From: Bacillus stratosphericus | GTDB taxonomy: Bacteria > Bacillota > Bacilli > Bacillales > Bacillaceae | Reading direction: 5' to 3' | Length of the DNA: 64,000 nucleotides | Assembly (NCBI RefSeq): GCF_020524495.1 | Contig: NZ_JAIVLB010000016.1 | Span: forward strand, 1 to 64,000 | Part shown: piece by piece, positions 24,473-32,736 of the stretch | How the letters are laid out: each line of letters opens with the position of its first letter | How positions within the stretch are numbered: position 1 is the stretch's first letter | Notes under the pieces: model-generated | The model's input: the letters and a program-made list of their open reading frames with translations, nothing else | What the model was told of the DNA's origin: nothing | The model's database searches: none | Position numbers and translations under genes: made by a program

Positions 24473-25884
24473 CTTACATCACTCAATTGCGATTCTAATT
24501 GAATGATCTCTTTCTGACTTTTCATCACCTGAGTTTCGAGATCAGAAAGCTTAACGTTGTCTTTTAATTTCTCTTTTTCATTATTAACCTTAGATTTCTC
24601 TTCAATGATTTTATCATTGAGGTTACTTATCTCAATTTGGATGCCTGCGATTTTGCTCCACAATCCAGCATCTTTTCTTTCAGTCTTTGTTACTCCTAAT
24701 GTACTTGCAGCTTCGCCGTCTGATAGTCTATTAAAAACGTCAATTGCAAGTTCAAATTCTTCATGATCTAAAAACGCCAATCCGAGCCTTATCATTGTAT
24801 GCTTACTGTTAATCAAAGCAATTAAATTCGATAAGTTCTCAACATCAAATTTTACAATGGCTTTTTCATTTTCAACGAAGGTTGACTTCGATTTTAACTT
24901 TAGTATTTCTTCTTTCTGATTAAGCTTATAGAGCTTCTCAATAACCTTTTCTTCAACCTTCTTGTCCATCGTGATTGCCTTATTATAATCACCTATATCT
25001 ACAAGCATTTCTGCAATATCAAGGCTAGATTTATTCTGTTTTCTTAACGCTGTAATTGCTTTATTGGTGTCTTTACTCGCAAGAGCTAATGAAAGTTCTT
25101 GCTGCGATTTAAGATCCTCTTCTTTAGAAGCATACTGATTGACAACTTTATTTTCAGTTACCTTCACTACAAGCACGATCCCAAACAAAAGAACCAAAGC
25201 TGAAACGCCTATTATGATAAACTTATTCTTGAATTTCTTTTTTTGATTGATCGAACTTTTATTGACCTCTTCGTAACATCTAAATTGTTCAGCCTTCAGT
25301 TCATCATCAACAATTTTCTTTAATTCACCTATAGATTGCGAATGAAAAACAGAAAACATGAACTGATTATCTTCCTTCAACAACAAATCACTTTTATGGA
25401 TGCTATATTTTTTGTAGTTGAACTTATCACTTAGGAATCCCAGGATAAAAAATTTGTATTGATCTAAATGACTTTGTTGATCATAAGGTAACTGCCCTTC
25501 ACTGTTTGACCTATACATAATTTTAAAAGAGGAATAATTTTTTATATAAATGTTTGCCGGATCTAAGTAAGTCATCCCTTTGCATGCAGATAAAGGTTCT
25601 TTATTCAAGAAGTTTTTTATAATTTCCAATTTAACTACTTTACTTTCAAGACTTGACTCATCTAACGACTCGTACTCTTCAGGAATTGTATAAGAAAGAA
25701 ATATTTTACCTGACTCCTTACTAGCACTATCTAATTCCATAAATAATGCAGAAGGATTTTCAAGTTCTTCTAGTTCATCCAGGCTCTTAATACTAGATGA
25801 ACTTTCACTAACCTCAATCTTTCGTTCCTTTCCGTTCTTGTACAGGGTAATGTCACCAATCATGCTAATCTTGGTGATTTTCAT
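24469..25884 (-). CDS. EssB/YukC-like membrane protein
   Basis: 471 residues. Cytosolic N-terminal ~215 residues with a pseudokinase-like middle (YLDPANIYIKNYSSFKIMYR and YDQQSHLDQYKFFILG), one transmembrane helix (about 223-241) and a helical external domain with TPR-like pairs (ALRKQNKSSLDIAEMLVDIG, then YNKAITMDKK) ending in a coiled coil. This is the layout of EssB/YukC of type VII secretion. Here it sits between VirB4 and the cell-wall hydrolase, so it probably belongs to the T4SS channel. Medium confidence in the relationship. Confidence 0.5.
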   Translation of the reverse strand: MKITKISMIGDITLYKNGKERKIEVSESSSSIKSLDELEELENPSALFMELDSASKESGKIFLSYTIPEEYESLDESSLESKVVKLEIIKNFLNKEPLSACKGMTYLDPANIYIKNYSSFKIMYRSNSEGQLPYDQQSHLDQYKFFILGFLSDKFNYKKYSIHKSDLLLKEDNQFMFSVFHSQSIGELKKIVDDELKAEQFRCYEEVNKSSINQKKKFKNKFIIIGVSALVLLFGIVLVVKVTENKVVNQYASKEEDLKSQQELSLALASKDTNKAITALRKQNKSSLDIAEMLVDIGDYNKAITMDKKVEEKVIEKLYKLNQKEEILKLKSKSTFVENEKAIVKFDVENLSNLIALINSKHTMIRLGLAFLDHEEFELAIDVFNRLSDGEAASTLGVTKTERKDAGLWSKIAGIQIEISNLNDKIIEEKSKVNNEKEKLKDNVKLSDLETQVMKSQKEIIQLESQLSDVR

Positions 25885-27899
25885 GCTGATCCCTCTTTCC
25901 TGCCGATATCAGTTTTTAATTTGGATCTTTCATCTTTCGATAAAAAGACCATGGACGCCCAATCTGGAACAATATTAGGATCTTTTCCAGTCAACTTTCT
26001 GTACCTTTCTGGATTGAAAAGACGAAGCTCTTCTGTTGTCAATTTCACTTCCATTTTCGCACGTTTTTCACCATACAAAATTAATGCTTCAGATTGTCTT
26101 TTCCTTCTTAAAAATGCTTGCTCTTTTTCTGATAATTTAATTTCCAATTTATTGCGTACATCTGCAACCTCATTAGGAGCCATTCCAAAAAGAACTACTG
26201 TATGGCTATTTCCTACAAGAGCTGCACCGATTGTATGGCTTTGACCGTTAGCAGTGGTATCTTCTTGAAGGATGTCCTCAATTTGTTGAGTTGTAACTGT
26301 AACACCAGCATTGTATTTTCTAAATCGCTTAAATGCTTGTTTAAAGAAGTCTCTACTATCTGGGTTTGTAAGTAGAAAGTGAAATTCATCGCAAAAAAGA
26401 TGATTAGACGTACTTTTTGTGCTTGTGATAATTTCCCAGAGATAACTGAATGTATTCAGATACACAACTGATTGCATATCTTTTTCAGTCTGCAAAGGTT
26501 TTAGATTGAAAGAGATTAGTTTACTTGTTAGATCTATGTTAGTGTGTCCATTTAAAATTGTACTTGAACCAAAAACACAGTTCTCTAGAACGTCACAGTA
26601 TGTTTGAATGCTCTCGAACTTTCTAAGGTCCGTTTCTTGCAACTTCATTAATGCATTGTATAAATCTTCTAGAATAGGGAAGGCAGTTGGTTTCATTTTT
26701 CCAATGTTCTTCACTTCACGAAGTCTTGTATATAATTTTTTACATTCATAAGAAATAATAGAGAGTTGCGCCCGAGTCATTTCAGGCATTAAAATCCGAT
26801 GGATACCTTTCATTCTTTCAACCTTCTGATTGATTAAGCCTTCAATTTCTTGATCACTCAAATCAGCATCAGCACTTTTAATTACATGATCTTCATCACT
26901 CTCTAAATAAACAGAATGAATGTCAAAAGGATTTAATCTATATGGACTTGCACTCGATAAGTCCAATACAGTTCCACCGAGTTTTTTTACTCGTTCACTG
27001 CTTTCATTTTCTGGATCAATCAGATAATTATAGTGAATATTTTCAGCGATTTTGATAAGAATGTCTTTGCCTATATAAGTTGATTTACCAGTACCAGAAG
27101 CTCCTAGAATGATTTTATTTCTGTTCAAAGTCTTTCTAGGATTACGATAGTTAATAGCAATATTACTGTTTGTGTCTAAATTCTTGCCTTCAATGGTAGA
27201 GGTGGATGTTAAATCATGAATCTCATTATCATCATAGGGGAAAAAAGAACTTGCACTGTTAGAATTGGTCATTGAATAAGTGTACTCTTTGAGTCCATTC
27301 ATACCAATCGGAAGTGTTGACCAAAATGCATCATCCATTCTTCTATATGGAATCGTACCTTGTAACCTTGTTTGATTCAGAACGTTGGTAACACTCTTCT
27401 CTAATAAGTTTAATTCTTTTTCGCTTTTTGCCTGAATCAGAACATAAGTATATAAATATAGGAAAGTACTTCTTTCCTCCAACGATTCTTCGAGCTGCGC
27501 TTTGGCAGCATTCATCTCACTACTAATTTGACTACGCTTCAAGGGGTCAATGGTTCTTTCTAGTTCAGCCTGTTTGTTCTTAATAGCTTCGTTATAGTGC
27601 GCTCTCATGATATGATCGCTTGCTGGTTCCATGTGCTGTGATATCACTACGTTTCCCTTTAATTTTTTTAAAGGACGCAGCCAATTACCTATTGGTCTCT
27701 TTGGATAACTCATAATGACAAAAGGTTTGATATAATTACCGCCAGAAGCAATGTATTCACGTTGAAATTCAAAAACGAAAGGACTGATTTTTTCAATTGT
27801 ATCTCGATCAATCAGCCCTTTAATTTCATTTATTTGTTCTGGTTCAACTTTTTGCTCTTTCCTATCTTTAAGGAATTTCAGTAAACTCAAAAAACTCAC
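25881..27899 (-). CDS. VirB4-type T4SS ATPase
   Basis: 672 residues. Walker A GASGTGKST (266-274), YLIDPENE beta-strand, Walker B HLFCDEFHFLL and TTQQIEDIL are those of VirB4/TraE-type ATPases. The N-terminal ~200 residues give the usual VirB4 N-domain, but its first part seems to be encoded by the separate gene just upstream (27904-28488). VirB4 powers channel assembly and pilin handling. Confidence 0.92.
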   Translation of the reverse strand: MSFLSLLKFLKDRKEQKVEPEQINEIKGLIDRDTIEKISPFVFEFQREYIASGGNYIKPFVIMSYPKRPIGNWLRPLKKLKGNVVISQHMEPASDHIMRAHYNEAIKNKQAELERTIDPLKRSQISSEMNAAKAQLEESLEERSTFLYLYTYVLIQAKSEKELNLLEKSVTNVLNQTRLQGTIPYRRMDDAFWSTLPIGMNGLKEYTYSMTNSNSASSFFPYDDNEIHDLTSTSTIEGKNLDTNSNIAINYRNPRKTLNRNKIILGASGTGKSTYIGKDILIKIAENIHYNYLIDPENESSERVKKLGGTVLDLSSASPYRLNPFDIHSVYLESDEDHVIKSADADLSDQEIEGLINQKVERMKGIHRILMPEMTRAQLSIISYECKKLYTRLREVKNIGKMKPTAFPILEDLYNALMKLQETDLRKFESIQTYCDVLENCVFGSSTILNGHTNIDLTSKLISFNLKPLQTEKDMQSVVYLNTFSYLWEIITSTKSTSNHLFCDEFHFLLTNPDSRDFFKQAFKRFRKYNAGVTVTTQQIEDILQEDTTANGQSHTIGAALVGNSHTVVLFGMAPNEVADVRNKLEIKLSEKEQAFLRRKRQSEALILYGEKRAKMEVKLTTEELRLFNPERYRKLTGKDPNIVPDWASMVFLSKDERSKLKTDIGRKEGSA

Positions 27900-27903
27900 C
27901 CTC

Positions 27904-28488
27904 TTATTTGTTATGGTATACAGAAGTTTTATAATCTAAAAATTGATGCATTAAATGAGAAGCCTCATTTCCATTTAAGACCTTTGGCGCACAATCATAA
28001 CCAGATAAAAGTTCATTAAGCCCAGAAATAACTTCTTCCCTCTTCTCATTCAGTCTAGTTTCTGCGACTCTCAGCTCTTCGAAGGTAGGTTGTTTCAGTT
28101 TTTCCTTAATTACTAAAAAATGCGCTTTTACGGAAGTGTCAATATCTGTTTCTAACTGCTGATACTCATAGAGATATGATGCTACTAGCTGTTTCATATC
28201 ATTGGTTAAACTAGAATCGTTTTGTGTATCAATAAACCTTTGCTTCCACTCATTCAAAAATGGGGTCATAACAACTGGAATTGCCATTGACACATTTTGA
28301 GGTTTGTAGTGAACGTATGTCGAAATAAACTCTCCATATCTATCAAACAACTCGTCCACTTGATCTGAAGATAATTGATCCATGTTTACACCATCTGTTT
28401 GTATAATAGTAACTATTTCATTTTCTTTTAAGAAAATGAAATCAGAATACACACCTTCAAATGGACTTATATCATTAAAGGTTTTCAT
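27904..28488 (-). CDS. VirB4 N-terminal-domain-like protein encoded separately
   Basis: 194 residues. The start (MKTFNDISPFEGVYSDFIFL then IVTIIQTDGVNMDQLS) and the YVHYKPQNVSMAIPVV strand resemble the first domain of TrsE/VirB4-type ATPases. It ends 5 bases before the ATPase gene and overlaps the PrgI-like gene by 14 bases. So VirB4 appears to be made in two pieces. AAGGAG precedes ATG 28488. Confidence 0.6.
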   Translation of the reverse strand: MKTFNDISPFEGVYSDFIFLKENEIVTIIQTDGVNMDQLSSDQVDELFDRYGEFISTYVHYKPQNVSMAIPVVMTPFLNEWKQRFIDTQNDSSLTNDMKQLVASYLYEYQQLETDIDTSVKAHFLVIKEKLKQPTFEELRVAETRLNEKREEVISGLNELLSGYDCAPKVLNGNEASHLMHQFLDYKTSVYHNK

Positions 28489-28891
28489 CGATAAACAACT
28501 CCTTATTCTTACTTTTCACAAAGTACACTTTTTGTTTCTTTTTATATGCGAAGTATTCTTTTATAAAATCACGCATATGAATGTTATCGCGTTGCTTGAC
28601 CGGTCTGTACATCACATACACTGAAGGAGCCAGTATCAAAGCAACCACAATTACAAATTTACCTATCCATAAACCAATAGATGTATACGGTGGAATTACG
28701 ACAACACCTAGTGCTAAAAGAAAGAAAGGAACAATGATAGTAAACAGTGTTTTGACCGTAACGTTCCCAAAAATTTTATATTTGTTGTCCACATTCTCAG
28801 GAAAGTACCATTCTCTAGCAGCATTACCTGAGACTGAAAAAGTCTTTTTTATTCTTTCATCGATAAGTTTTTCTAAGGCTTGATCATCCAT
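28475..28891 (-). CDS. PrgI/VirB3-like T4SS membrane protein
   Basis: 138 residues. YFPENVDNKYKIFGNVTVKT then two adjacent transmembrane helices (about 47-68 and 73-90) and RPVKQRDNIHMRDFIKEY: the classic PrgI family pattern of a membrane hairpin followed by a basic cytosolic tail, always encoded beside VirB4. Confidence 0.8.
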   Translation of the reverse strand: MDDQALEKLIDERIKKTFSVSGNAAREWYFPENVDNKYKIFGNVTVKTLFTIIVPFFLLALGVVVIPPYTSIGLWIGKFVIVVALILAPSVYVMYRPVKQRDNIHMRDFIKEYFAYKKKQKVYFVKSKNKELFIDENL

Positions 28892-28910
28892 GTGCAGTTA
28901 AACCTCCATT

Positions 28911-28944
28911 AAATTAAAGAGACAAAGGAATTTCCCTTTGTCTC
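28911..28944 (-). terminator. Intrinsic terminator inside the conjugation cluster
   Basis: Minus-strand GAGACAAAGG/CCTTTGTCTC (10 bp, 6-base loop) followed by TTTAATTT, between the VirB2-like and PrgI-like genes. Confidence 0.8.
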
Positions 28945-28957
28945 TCGGAACAATTTA

Positions 28958-29299
28958 TTACACGAGCAATGAAAACCCCCATGGTACAATCCACGAAACC
29001 GCAGCACCAGCACCAACACCAACAAGTACACCACCTAGACTCTTCCACATTTCATTTCTTTGATGTGGATCATCGTAACCTGGTAAGTGCTTAATAACAA
29101 TTTTAATAGCTGCTACTACGCCAACTGCCACAACAATTCCTGTCAGAACGCTTGATACAGCGACAATTGCTTTGTTGAGTTTTGCTTTAACTTGACCTGT
29201 ACTTGCAGCTGCTTGTCCTACTTCTGGAATACAAGTGGAAACCACTAATACAGCAGCAAATGTTAGTAATAACATCCAATGTTTTTTAATAAATTGCAT
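28958..29299 (-). CDS. VirB2-like pilin/channel subunit
   Basis: 113 residues. Signal-type hydrophobic start (KKHWMLLLTFAAVLVVS, then VGQAAAST) and two more hydrophobic segments separated by HLPGYDDPHQRNEMWKSLGG. This matches VirB2/TrbC-like subunits in Gram-positive T4SS operons. It is placed just before PrgI and VirB4, the usual order. Confidence 0.7.
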   Translation of the reverse strand: MQFIKKHWMLLLTFAAVLVVSTCIPEVGQAAASTGQVKAKLNKAIVAVSSVLTGIVVAVGVVAAIKIVIKHLPGYDDPHQRNEMWKSLGGVLVGVGAGAAVSWIVPWGFSLLV

Positions 29300-29335
29300 C
29301 TTTCATTCTCCTTTTATAAAAGCAAACTTGTTGGT

Positions 29336-29554
29336 TTAGTTTAATTTCATCCATGCAAAACTTTTAATTAATCCAAGCGCATTAACTTTAAACGTGTCAA
29401 TTAAAGCAATTGTGTTGATTTTTTTGTTCATTACATTAATTAATTGCTGGAATACTTCAGGGATAGCCGCGGCTAACAGTGTTCCTACTGCGACACCAAT
29501 AATCAAAGAAAATATACCGTTAATACTACGATCTGCGTTCATTTCAAAACTCAT
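29336..29554 (-). CDS. Small membrane protein, tandem paralogue 1
   Basis: 72 residues with one strong hydrophobic segment (FSLIIGVAVGTLLAAAIPEV) and a Lys-containing amphipathic end. It is ~87% identical to the product at 29835-30053 (nine differences counted by eye). The copy and its upstream neighbour form a tandem duplication. A pilin-like or channel role is possible from location. Confidence 0.65.
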   Translation of the reverse strand: MSFEMNADRSINGIFSLIIGVAVGTLLAAAIPEVFQQLINVMNKKINTIALIDTFKVNALGLIKSFAWMKLN

Positions 29555-29603
29555 TTTTTAATCTCCTTTTTGTAATTTTTAAAAAAACAAACTGACTTCT
29601 CTC

Positions 29604-29789
29604 TTATAGGCTGATACCTTCTTTAATTGTCGTTACTTTCTTGATTGATTTTTGAACTTCCTGTTCATGTGATTGTGTTTGTTGCTCTTTAAACATATTA
29701 TTTTTATTACGAGTATCTTGAAATTGATCAGGATAGAGCTTCTGAAACGCAGGAAAAAGTGCTTTCAGTGACGCGTTTTCGCTCTTCAT
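29604..29789 (-). CDS. Duplicated C-terminal fragment of the 30120 coiled-coil protein
   Basis: 61 residues (MKSENASLKALFPAFQKLYP, ending KVTTIKEGISL). It matches the last ~63 residues of the 263-residue protein (LKSENAALKTFVSALRKFYP, ending KVTTIKSESISL). It has its own ATG with a weak site. It could be translated or be a relic of the duplication. Confidence 0.5.
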   Translation of the reverse strand: MKSENASLKALFPAFQKLYPDQFQDTRNKNNMFKEQQTQSHEQEVQKSIKKVTTIKEGISL

Positions 29790-29834
29790 GCTATTAATCT
29801 CTTTTTTAATTCACTTACTCTTAATTTTTTGTTT

Positions 29835-30053
29835 TTAGTTTAATTTCATCCATGAAAAACTTTTAATGAATCCGAAGGCACTGCCTTTAATAGTGTCAAT
29901 TAAAGCGATTGTGTTGATCTTTTTATTCATAATGTCGATTAATTGCTGGAATACTTCTGGAATTGCCGCGGCCAATAACGTACCTACTGCTACACCAATA
30001 ATCAAAGAATAAATACCGTTAATACTACGATCTGCGTTCATTTCAAAACTCAT
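29835..30053 (-). CDS. Small membrane protein, tandem paralogue 2
   Basis: 72 residues, the second copy of the 29336-29554 protein; same MSFEMNADRSINGI start and SWMKLN end. One membrane segment. AGGAGA-like site upstream. It directly follows the full-length coiled-coil gene, so this is probably the original pair. Confidence 0.65.
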   Translation of the reverse strand: MSFEMNADRSINGIYSLIIGVAVGTLLAAAIPEVFQQLIDIMNKKINTIALIDTIKGSAFGFIKSFSWMKLN

Positions 30054-30090
30054 TTTTCAAATCTCCTTTTTTATACGTTTTTTTGTAATT

Positions 30091-30118
30091 AAAAAAAGAG
30101 AAACCAGATGGCTTCTCT
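30091..30118 (-). terminator. Intrinsic terminator inside the conjugation cluster
   Basis: Minus-strand AGAGAAGCC/GGTTTCTCT stem (one G-U pair, 3-base loop) with T7, directly after the coiled-coil gene. Confidence 0.75.
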
Positions 30119-30119
30119 C

Positions 30120-30893
30120 TTACAAACTGATACTTTCACTTTTGATTGTTGTTACCTTTTGGGTTGGTTTTTGAATATCCTGATCTTTTGATTTTGCATG
30201 CTGTCCTTCAAACATTTTATTGATTTTAATTTGAGTATCATTAACTTGGTCGGGATAGAACTTCCGAAGTGCTGATACAAATGTTTTTAGTGCCGCATTT
30301 TCACTTTTTAAGCCATTATTTTCACTCTTTAAAGTGTTATTCTCAGCAATTAATTCGGCTACCTTTGGCACTATGTCTGATAAATCCTGTTTCTCTACAG
30401 CTTGTTCCGCCTCCTTGGCCGGTTCCTGTTTCTCTACAGCATCCCCTGTTGGGTCAGGAAACTTAGCATCAATCGAATCACTCAAAGCTTTAAATTTATC
30501 GTTGATACTTTGTACCTTATTGGTGATAAGGGAATTAATTTCATTCTTTACACCGTCAACTTTGTTGGTAAAAGAACTTTTAATATCATTCACGAATGAT
30601 TTAAATAATTTTTTTACCTGATCAATCAGCTTTACATATTCTTCTTTAGCATGAAGATCTTTAGGATCTGATTCAATGACATCTTTTTGAATACGGCTAA
30701 TTGTCGATTCAAGATAAGATAACTTTTCAAGAACATTTTTTGTGAAGTCCTCCCCTGGGGCAGCAGGACCCTTAGTTTTCTCGGACTCTTTCATTTTCAA
30801 CTGATTCTTTAAATCAGCGATAATCTTATTATTCTTTTCTGCTTGTTCCCTTAAACGCATATTCTCTTTTTTAATTTGTCGTTTCTTCGCCAT
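30120..30893 (-). CDS. Coiled-coil protein of the conjugation cluster
   Basis: 257 residues from ATG 30893 (GGAGGG upstream; an earlier in-frame start at 30911 is less well placed). Basic start (MAKKRQIKKENMRLREQAEK), coiled coil to ~45, a helical middle with repeated Asn/Lys-rich segments (FTNKVDGVKNEINSLITNKV) and a second coiled coil with a SEN/LKSEN repeat (~190-215). Soluble. Its C-terminal third is duplicated downstream. Function unknown; a tape-measure or assembly scaffold would fit. Confidence 0.6.
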   Translation of the reverse strand: MAKKRQIKKENMRLREQAEKNNKIIADLKNQLKMKESEKTKGPAAPGEDFTKNVLEKLSYLESTISRIQKDVIESDPKDLHAKEEYVKLIDQVKKLFKSFVNDIKSSFTNKVDGVKNEINSLITNKVQSINDKFKALSDSIDAKFPDPTGDAVEKQEPAKEAEQAVEKQDLSDIVPKVAELIAENNTLKSENNGLKSENAALKTFVSALRKFYPDQVNDTQIKINKMFEGQHAKSKDQDIQKPTQKVTTIKSESISL

Positions 30894-30926
30894 GTTATCG
30901 GCTCCCTCCATTCAAATGAAAGCAAT

Positions 30927-30962
30927 AAAAAAGAAGCAACCATTTTTAACTAGCTGCTTCCT
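30927..30962 (-). terminator. Intrinsic terminator inside the conjugation cluster
   Basis: Minus-strand GAAGCA/TGCTTC stem then T6, between the frameshifted gene at 30962 and the coiled-coil gene. Confidence 0.7.
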
Positions 30963-31403
30963 TACAATTCAAGACCTTGATTTTTTTGTCTTGGGGCCTT
31001 CGTTGGTTCTAATTTAATTGTATTGTCCTGAGAAAAAGAGACCTTCTGATCAAGAGCCTTAATATCAAGATTGGATAAGGATACTATTTTGGCGTATGCG
31101 TTTGGAAGGCTTGCCAGACCTTTTGTGTTTAGTCCTCCTCCTTCAGATATTCTATGACGCATAGAGATGTGTAAAGAGTCACATAACCAGGACAAAGCTT
31201 CTTTAAGCGAGCCAATACCTTTTTCACCTATAGTTACTTTGTGGACGTCATCTAAATGAGTACATCACTTCACTTCGATGTCCAAATGCTTCTGTGCTGT
31301 ATTCATCTCGATTCGAATCCTTTACATCATGTAATACTGAATCTTTGATATCAATCAAAACATCTTTGACTGTTTGAATTCGTTTATTTGAATTTCTTTC
31401 CAT
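30962..31403 (-). pseudogene. Frameshifted hypothetical gene of the conjugation cluster
   Basis: ATG 31403 (AAAGGGTGGG upstream) encodes MERNSNKRIQTVKDVLIDIK onwards to RSEVMYSFR and a stop near 31250. In the next frame the sequence continues without a start as THLDDVHKVTIGEKGIGSL, then WLCDSLHISMRH, ending NQGLEL at 30962. One extra base after the ATG codon of SEVM would join them into a ~146-residue protein. Mutation, sequencing error or programmed shift cannot be told apart here. Confidence 0.6.
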
Positions 31404-31473
31404 TACAAACCCACCCTTTAAAATTATTTATTGTTGTTTAAATTCAGGTCTCGTTAACACCTCCTTTCAGTAT

Positions 31474-31614
31474 TCACTTCATATAATTGATTGCTTTATA
31501 TAAAGAGTTGAAAAGCTCACTTATATAAGGGAATTGTTCCATCGCAAAACGCAAAGCAAATGCCAACACAACCAATGAAGAAATCATTAACATATTTTTG
31601 GCCCAGTTATGCAT
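31474..31614 (-). CDS. 46-residue pilin-like membrane peptide
   Basis: ATG 31614 with AGGTGA upstream, overlapping the stop of the TadE-like gene region. MHNWAKNMLMISSLVVLAFA then LRFAMEQF and ISELFNSLYKAINYMK: a short polar head, one hydrophobic helix and an amphipathic tail. The size and layout resemble Flp-type pilins, which accompany CpaF/TadB/TadC systems. The assignment depends on context. Confidence 0.5.
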   Translation of the reverse strand: MHNWAKNMLMISSLVVLAFALRFAMEQFPYISELFNSLYKAINYMK

Positions 31615-31618
31615 GTCA

Positions 31619-31981
31619 TCACCTCACAAGACTGGTCGTTGAACCAGGTTTCTTTGTAAGTTGATCTGGAACATCCATAAAGAATATTTGAATCTTACCA
31701 TTCACTGTGTAATTAATATCTGTGCCATAAGGTTGCTTTGATGACACATCACTTGACACTTTGTAACGGCCAAAATAATACTTGTTTGAGTAATTTTGAA
31801 TATCTTTACTTGCCTCGGATGTTAAACCGCCATGTGACTGTAATTTCGAACTAACATAGTTTTTGAAATCGTATGTCTGAATACTCTGAGCGCCAAAGAT
31901 AACTAAAGCCAGCAGGAAATACATTTTGAAGAAAAATTGTATCTGCGATGTAAATTCTCCGGCAGCATCCTCCATTTGCAT
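31619..31981 (-). CDS. TadE-like minor-pilin-type protein
   Basis: 120 residues. An acidic short head (MQMEDAAGEFTSQ) precedes one hydrophobic helix (about 17-34), then a polar extracellular domain with beta strands (GTDINYTVNGKIQIFFMDVP). This is the layout of TadE/pseudopilin proteins. It follows two TadB/TadC-like genes. I rate the family as plausible, not proven. Confidence 0.5.
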   Translation of the reverse strand: MQMEDAAGEFTSQIQFFFKMYFLLALVIFGAQSIQTYDFKNYVSSKLQSHGGLTSEASKDIQNYSNKYYFGRYKVSSDVSSKQPYGTDINYTVNGKIQIFFMDVPDQLTKKPGSTTSLVR

Positions 31982-32013
31982 TATGACTCCCCCCTTTCCA
32001 GCAACGAGTTAGA

Positions 32014-32736
32014 TTAAAAGTTCATGTTCTTAGTAATAACCGTCACCGCGACACCAGCCATAAAACCAAACATAATAATGACATTCAGCATGGTCATCTT
32101 GGTTGGGTACAATGCAAACCTGTTTTCTTTTTGCAGGCGAATCATCTTAACGCTTTGCATCATTGCCTTACTTGCCTGCATATTTAAATTGTCAATAATC
32201 GCTGGATCAGCTGAATTGTGTTTGTAATTGTATAAGGAAGTCATGAACGTCTTTGAACCATCTGTACCACCAGCTGCTTCTTCTGAAAACTGTAAGTAAG
32301 GATCTACTTTTCCTGGGTTCTTAGTGATGTTGTTTATGAGTCGGAAAATATGATCCTTAAATTCACCAGGTTCTAATTGATCCAAAACCTTTCTCAAACC
32401 AACAATAATGCTGCCGTTATTACTCTTAACAAAATTCACTACAAGCCTTTGAAATACAAACCAGTTAATTTGCTTTTCATACAAAAGATCACGAAACTCA
32501 ATTTTCTCTTTTACATAAGCTTGTCGCCATGTATGAGTGAAAAAGAAAATGGCAAGAAACCCTAGCCATGGTGATAAGATAAGAGCCGGTAACACAGCAC
32601 CGATCATTGAAAGTATGGCATTTCTCAATCTTTTCTTTTGGAAATGAATAAACTCTGCTTCTCCATAACCTGATTTTTCAACCATTTCAAATAAATCTTC
32701 TTCAGCTACCAAATACCAAAACCCTTTACCCTTCAC
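32014..32736 (-). CDS. TadC-like (type II secretion F) membrane protein
   Basis: 240 residues from GTG 32736 (AAGGTGAG upstream, overlapping the preceding gene). Transmembrane pair at about 40-70, a long helical cytosolic region and a final helix (MTMLNVIIMFGFMAGVAVTVI). It lies directly after a second protein of similar layout and the CpaF-like ATPase, the order seen in Tad/Flp pilus loci (ATPase, TadB, TadC). Confidence 0.55.
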   Translation of the reverse strand: MKGKGFWYLVAEEDLFEMVEKSGYGEAEFIHFQKKRLRNAILSMIGAVLPALILSPWLGFLAIFFFTHTWRQAYVKEKIEFRDLLYEKQINWFVFQRLVVNFVKSNNGSIIVGLRKVLDQLEPGEFKDHIFRLINNITKNPGKVDPYLQFSEEAAGGTDGSKTFMTSLYNYKHNSADPAIIDNLNMQASKAMMQSVKMIRLQKENRFALYPTKMTMLNVIIMFGFMAGVAVTVITKNMNF

